A stretch of DNA of 64,000 nucleotides from UBA5336 sp964412785 (GTDB taxonomy: Bacteria; Pseudomonadota; Alphaproteobacteria; Caulobacterales; Hyphomonadaceae): the NCBI GenBank assembly GCA_964412785.1, contig CAYPQD010000003.1, forward strand, positions 28,246-92,245, written 5' to 3'. Both the position numbers and the translations under genes were made by a program. Under the pieces are notes generated by a model, which saw only the letters and a program-made list of their open reading frames with translations, had not been told where the DNA came from and searched no databases. Positions 60,746 through 64,000 of this stretch are shown here, piece by piece. The stretch's first letter is position 1. The number at the start of each line of letters is the position of its first letter.

Positions 60746-61188
60746 CGTGGTCGTCCATATCAAGAATACTTAGCTCACAATCAATTGCGGCGTATTCCGC
60801 CGTAACAATAGCTGTGGCCAGCTCTCCCGTAATACCCAGTATAAACCACGACGATTCTGAAAGCGTTGCTTCGATTTTTTTTGCAGCATTCTATGCGTTT
60901 TTGATGCTCTCTGCGCTCTGTCTTTTTTTTGGACGTATAGCCTTTGAAGGAAAGTGCCCCGACCTTATCAGGCAGTTTCCGGAACTGAGTTCGTTCACTG
61001 ATCAGGTAGACCCGGACTCAGACGAAGCAATCACGCGCAGGTCTTATTTCGCAACACTTTGGAAAAAGAAAAATAACAGCAAAGACGGCCGTTCTTTACC
61101 GCTGGCGATGACGTTAGCATTTATTACTTGTTTTGTCCTCTCATTTCTTTCAGGAGCGATCGCACTTTTTTTATTTGTTCTGCAGTAA
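60742..61188 (+). CDS. unknown membrane protein of the AT-rich cassette
   Basis: 148 residues. Hydrophobic segments near 15-32 (AAYSAVTIAVASSPVIP), 42-65 (VASIFFAAFYAFLMLSALCLFF) and 120-147 (LAMTLAFITCFVLSFLSGAI to the end), with a polar cytosolic loop in between that includes LWKKKNNSKDG. No family recognised. AT-rich (23 G+C of 60 at 60841-60900). The start overlaps the previous stop by 4 bases; its 3' end overlaps a minus-strand small gene. A membrane effector with a soluble partner is a possible reading. Confidence 0.7.
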   Translation: MTWSSISRILSSQSIAAYSAVTIAVASSPVIPSINHDDSESVASIFFAAFYAFLMLSALCLFFGRIAFEGKCPDLIRQFPELSSFTDQVDPDSDEAITRRSYFATLWKKKNNSKDGRSLPLAMTLAFITCFVLSFLSGAIALFLFVLQ

Positions 61189-61300
61189 GCCCCTGATTTG
61201 CCAAGATTAAGATAAGTTTGGTCTCATTTTCGATCCAGGACAGTTTTCGAGGATCAATGTCGATGATGCTCGGATTTTGCGCTTTGGCTTCGCTCTTCAT
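61124..61300 (-). CDS. 58-residue unknown protein, convergent end of the AT-rich cassette
   Basis: MKSEAKAQNPSIIDIDPRKL opens the product, followed by SWIENETKLILILANQGLTA and a basic end KKVRSLLKEMRGQNK. It is soluble and helical, of antitoxin-like size. The ATG at 61300 has GGGGGTC a few bases upstream. Its last 65 bases overlap, antisense, the end of the membrane-protein gene. No family recognised. It may be an acquired companion or a chance frame; coding is likely but unproven. Confidence 0.45.
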   Translation of the reverse strand: MKSEAKAQNPSIIDIDPRKLSWIENETKLILILANQGLTAEQIKKVRSLLKEMRGQNK

Positions 61301-61422
61301 CCCGACCCCCGATTGCGAACGAATCACGAATCTGGAGCTTTTCGTGCATTTGGTCCAGCGAATAATTTTGAGCCAGATTAGCGCAAGATGTATTAAGGCA
61401 CTCCACACCATAATCTATCGCC

Positions 61423-62151
61423 ATGCCCTTCACCGTAACCTGCCTCACCCTGTTTCCCGACGCCTTTCCGGGCGTGCTCGGCGTGTCGATCCTGGAGCGG
61501 GCGCGCCAGGCCGGAATTTGGCAGCTTGACGTGCTGGACATCCGGGATTTTTCCGATCATAAGCACCGATCCGTTGATGACACGCCCGCGGGGGGCGGGG
61601 CCGGTATGGTCCTGCGTCCTGACGTGGCGGGCGCGGCGGTGGACGCGGTTGTCCGTGATGGTCGGCCGCTGATCTATCCGAGCCCGAGGGGCAGTCGCCT
61701 CACCCAAGCCCGCGTGCGGAAGATCGCAGGCGGACCCGGTGTGATTGTGTTGTGCGGCCGTTTCGAGGGCCTGGATGAGCGCGTGATCGAGGCGCGCGAC
61801 ATGGAAGAGGTCTCGCTTGGCGACTTTGTGCTCGCCGGTGGCGAGGTCGCGGCGCAGGCGCTGATCGAGGCGTGCGTGCGCCTGCTTCCGGGGGTCGCGG
61901 GCAATGACGCGTCGCTCGGGGATGAGAGTTTCGAGGGCGGGCTCCTCGAATACCCGCACTACACCCGGCCAAGGGTGTGGGAGGGGCGCGAGATCCCGCC
62001 GGTCCTGTTGTCGGGCGACCATGGCAAGGTCGCGGCCTGGCGGCAGGCGCGACGGGAAGAGGTGACCCGCATGCGCCGGCCGGACCTCTGGCGGGCGTGG
62101 CAGGACAAGGCTGAGGCGCGAGCGTCGGAGACGGACGATGAATGTGATTGA
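61423..62151 (+). CDS. trmD: tRNA (guanine-37-N1)-methyltransferase TrmD
   Basis: 242-residue SPOUT methyltransferase that prevents +1 frameshifting. LTLFPDAFPGVLGVSILERA, DDTPAGGGAGMVLRPDV and LSLGDFVLAGGE-type knot segment EVSLGDFVLAGGEVAAQALI are canonical. It restarts the high-G+C sequence after the cassette. Overlaps rplS by 14 bases in a different frame. The usual rpsP-rimM-trmD-rplS order is interrupted upstream by the cassette, since rimM and rpsP are absent here. Confidence 0.96.
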   Translation: MPFTVTCLTLFPDAFPGVLGVSILERARQAGIWQLDVLDIRDFSDHKHRSVDDTPAGGGAGMVLRPDVAGAAVDAVVRDGRPLIYPSPRGSRLTQARVRKIAGGPGVIVLCGRFEGLDERVIEARDMEEVSLGDFVLAGGEVAAQALIEACVRLLPGVAGNDASLGDESFEGGLLEYPHYTRPRVWEGREIPPVLLSGDHGKVAAWRQARREEVTRMRRPDLWRAWQDKAEARASETDDECD

Positions 62152-62692
62152 GCAAATCGAGGCTGAAGAGGCGACCCGCGTCCTCGGCGACAAGGAAATC
62201 CCGGATTTCTCGCCCGGTGACAGCGTGGCGGTCTATGTCCGCATCCGCGAGGGCGAGCGCGAACGCACCCAGCGTTTCGAGGGCGTGTGCATCGCCCGCT
62301 CCGGCGGCGGCCTCAATGAGAGCTTCACGGTGCGCAAGATGTCCTTCGGCGAAGGCGTGGAGCGGGTCTTCCCGCTGGTCTCGCCGATGATCGAGAAGAT
62401 CGAGGTGAAGCGGAAGGGCCGGGTGCGCCGGGCGAAGCTCTATTACCTGCGTGATCGCCAGGGCAAGTCGGCCCGGATCGCGGAGCGGACCACCGGTCAC
62501 GGTATTGAGACCGAGGAGGTTACGGTTTCCAAGACCGAGCGCCGTCGCCAGCGCGCCGCCGAGAAGGTGGCCCGCAAGGAACAGGCCGCCGCCGAGCGTG
62601 AGGCAGCAGAGAAGGCGAAGGCCGAGGAGGCCGCCGCTGAAGCTGCCGCAGCCGAGGCGGAAGCCAATGCCAGCGAGGGCGGCGAGGCCTAG
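62138..62692 (+). CDS. rplS: 50S ribosomal protein L19 with long C-terminal extension
   Basis: 184 residues; the L19 core (about 1-125) has FSPGDSVAVYVRIREGERER, FEGVCIARSGGGLNESFTV and KGRVRRAKLYYLRDRQGKSARI. Beyond it runs a charged Ala/Glu/Lys tail of about 55 residues (KAKAEEAAAEAAAAEAE...). L19 lies at the 30S-50S interface. The start overlaps trmD, so the two are coupled. The tail is longer than in E. coli L19 (about 115 residues). Confidence 0.96.
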   Translation: MNVIEQIEAEEATRVLGDKEIPDFSPGDSVAVYVRIREGERERTQRFEGVCIARSGGGLNESFTVRKMSFGEGVERVFPLVSPMIEKIEVKRKGRVRRAKLYYLRDRQGKSARIAERTTGHGIETEEVTVSKTERRRQRAAEKVARKEQAAAEREAAEKAKAEEAAAEAAAAEAEANASEGGEA

Positions 62693-63602
62693 GGCCGATT
62701 CCGGACTCGCCTCGCGGCGGGCCAGCGCCTACCTTCCCGTTTCGGAACGGGACAGGTTCATGCGCTATCTTGGCGTCGATATCGATTTCTCAGCGCCGCC
62801 GGGGGCGTCGTCCTTTGTGGCGGCCGACAGCATTACCTGGCGTGTGTTCAAGAACCCGGTGGCGCTTGTGGTCGGCGGGATACTGGCGGTGCTGCTGGAA
62901 CTCGCCGAGCCGCGTGTGCGCCACGGCGTCTGGGATCACACGACTTTCCGGACAAGGCCGATGCGGCGGATGCGGCGCACGGCGACCGCTGCGATGATCA
63001 CGGTCTACGCCCCGCGCGAGACGGCCGAGGCGGTGATCGCGCGGATTTCGAGGATGCATGCACGCGTGTCCGGCACGACACCGGAGGGGCTTGCCTACAG
63101 CGCGGACGACCCGGAGCTGCTGACCTGGGTGCAGGCCACGGCGAGCTTTGGCTTCCTTGAGGCCTATTGTGCGCTGGTCGAGCCGCTGGGGGCAGCAGCA
63201 CGCGACCGGTTCCTGTCAGAGGGCCGGGCGGGCGCCGGCCTCTACGGCGCCGTCGACGTGCCGCCGGACCGGGCCGGCCAGCGTGCCCTGTTCGAAACAA
63301 TGGCGCCACGGCTCGGGCCTTCGCCGGTGATTTCCGAATTCCTGGCGATCATGCGGCGGACGCTGCCCTGGCCGGTCGGCCCGCGAGCGATAAGGCTGGC
63401 GGTCGCGCTGCTGCCCGATGACATTCGCGCGCGGATCGGGCTTGAGGCCCCGGCGGGCGGCAGCCGGCTTCTGCGCACTCTTGCCCGGCGGGCGGAGCGC
63501 ACGCCACTGCCGGCCTCCCCGCCGGTGCAGGCCTGCCGCCGGATGGGTCTGCCCGCCTCCTTCCTTTTCACGCCGCGCCCGACGCTGGAGGACGCAGCGT
63601 GA
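62667..63602 (+). CDS. MpaB-like oxygenase family protein (DUF2236)
   Basis: 311 residues from the ATG at 62667 (overlapping the rplS end), or about 280 from the ATG at 62760. SSFVAADSITWRVFKNPVAL, GGILAVLLELAEPRVRHGVWDHTTFRTRP, ATAAMITVYAPRETA, HARVSGTTPEG and DPELLTWVQATASFGFLEAY match the oxygenase MpaB family, helical heme-containing proteins. His and Arg of HGVWDHTTFRTRP are candidates for the active site. Substrate unknown. Confidence 0.75.
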   Translation: MPARAARPRADSGLASRRASAYLPVSERDRFMRYLGVDIDFSAPPGASSFVAADSITWRVFKNPVALVVGGILAVLLELAEPRVRHGVWDHTTFRTRPMRRMRRTATAAMITVYAPRETAEAVIARISRMHARVSGTTPEGLAYSADDPELLTWVQATASFGFLEAYCALVEPLGAAARDRFLSEGRAGAGLYGAVDVPPDRAGQRALFETMAPRLGPSPVISEFLAIMRRTLPWPVGPRAIRLAVALLPDDIRARIGLEAPAGGSRLLRTLARRAERTPLPASPPVQACRRMGLPASFLFTPRPTLEDAA

Positions 63603-63651
63603 CGAGACGGGGCGACTCGATTTTTGCGGGCGTTTGGGGCATGAAGCGGCC

Positions 63652-64000
63652 ATGATGCGTACCCCTACGGACCGCCCGCGCAAGCGGCTCTTCATCAAGA
63701 CCTATGGCTGCCAGATGAACGTCTACGACAGTGAGCGTATGCGCGACGTGCTGGCGCCGCTCGGCTACCAGCCGACGGATACGGCCGAGGGCGCGGACCT
63801 CGTCATCCTCAACACCTGCCACATCCGTGAGAAGGCGACGGAAAAGGTCTATTCCGAACTCGGCCAGGTCAGGAAGCTGAAGGAGGCGTCTGGCGGGCGG
63901 ATGACGGTGGCCGTCGCCGGCTGTGTCGCCCAGGCGGAGGGCGCGGAGATCATGCGCCGCCAGCCGGCGGTCGACCTGGTGCTTGGCCCGCAGGCCTATC
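63652..64000 (+). CDS. miaB: tRNA-2-methylthio-N6-dimethylallyladenosine synthase MiaB (3' part outside window)
   Basis: The first 116 codons of a radical-SAM methylthiotransferase; the gene runs off the right end. The N-terminal cluster-binding domain shows its three Cys: KTYGCQMNVYDSERM, NTCHIREKATEKVYS and AVAGCVAQAEG. The radical-SAM CxxxCxxC motif lies beyond base 64000. ATG at 63652 is used (63655 is equally possible). It methylthiolates i6A37 of tRNAs. Confidence 0.94.
   Translation, partial: MMRTPTDRPRKRLFIKTYGCQMNVYDSERMRDVLAPLGYQPTDTAEGADLVILNTCHIREKATEKVYSELGQVRKLKEASGGRMTVAVAGCVAQAEGAEIMRRQPAVDLVLGPQAY

Noticed and set aside
61301..61411. Longer start (61411) for the 58-residue minus-strand gene
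   Set aside because: It would add 37 residues running up to the trmD start with no ribosome site; the ATG at 61300 has GGGGGTC just upstream.

Overview
The window is a dense, high-GC (about two thirds G+C where I counted by hand) alphaproteobacterial chromosome segment. The gene order mnmE-mnmG-rsmG-parA-parB-holA, the NtrZ-like and DUF3576 proteins, parS sites of the TGTTTCACGTGAAACA type and the 2-oxoglutarate dehydrogenase/succinyl-CoA synthetase cluster together point to the Caulobacterales/Maricaulales/Hyphomonadaceae part of the class; I cannot name a genus. Three parS sites within 2.4 kb imply that the left end lies in the origin-proximal domain of the chromosome.

Region by region. 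1-5141: tRNA-modification GTPase MnmE (5' end outside the window), MnmG, RsmG, ParA and ParB as one overlapping operon, with the parS sites inside the first three genes. 5142-13250: holA-lptE-leuS operon and a DUF3576 lipoprotein on the minus strand, then a porin, an NtrZ-like protein, a ThiE/TenI-like protein and a PLP-homeostasis protein. Two copies of a palindrome-rich intergenic repeat sit in the convergent gaps after parB and after the PLP protein. 13248-16504: PagL-like lipid A deacylase, an SDR, a 97-residue unknown, an EamA transporter and a two-helix membrane protein. 16419-22302: a histidine operon (hisB, an AbgT-type transporter, hisH, hisA, hisF, hisE) interrupted between hisA and hisF by an AT-richer ORF6N-domain gene in the opposite direction. 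22435-29811: a GGDEF/EAL protein, hslVU, a membrane protein, proA, nadD, rsfS and rlmH. 29812-33244: a terminator hairpin, an unlisted 37-residue membrane peptide gene, a TAXI-type binding protein, and a PhoD-like lipoprotein bracketed by two C-terminal gene remnants (LytTR and alkylsulfatase-like). 33245-38589: FATP-type acyl-CoA synthetase, a membrane protein with a winged-helix regulator, a GNAT and a LuxR regulator fused to a hydrolase fold that has lost its catalytic residues. 38623-48660: sucC, a lipoprotein, sucD, sucA, sucB, two membrane proteins and lpdA. 48985-60171: sulfotransferase, PfkB kinase, ATP-grasp protein, typA, OafA-like acyltransferase, nth, DUF2244, a CYP153-like P450 and a membrane protein. 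60185-61422: an AT-rich (about 37-38% G+C in two 60-base samples) cassette of unknown small genes. 61423-64000: trmD, rplS, an MpaB-like protein and the start of miaB.

Most genes are housekeeping. The best candidates for something undescribed are the ORF6N insertion, whose coding sequence and 3' end carry the same 9-3-9 palindrome; the AT-rich cassette before trmD; the LuxR/dead-hydrolase fusion; the palindromic repeat family; and the 37-residue membrane peptide. I saw no tRNA, rRNA, CRISPR array, transposase or integrase.
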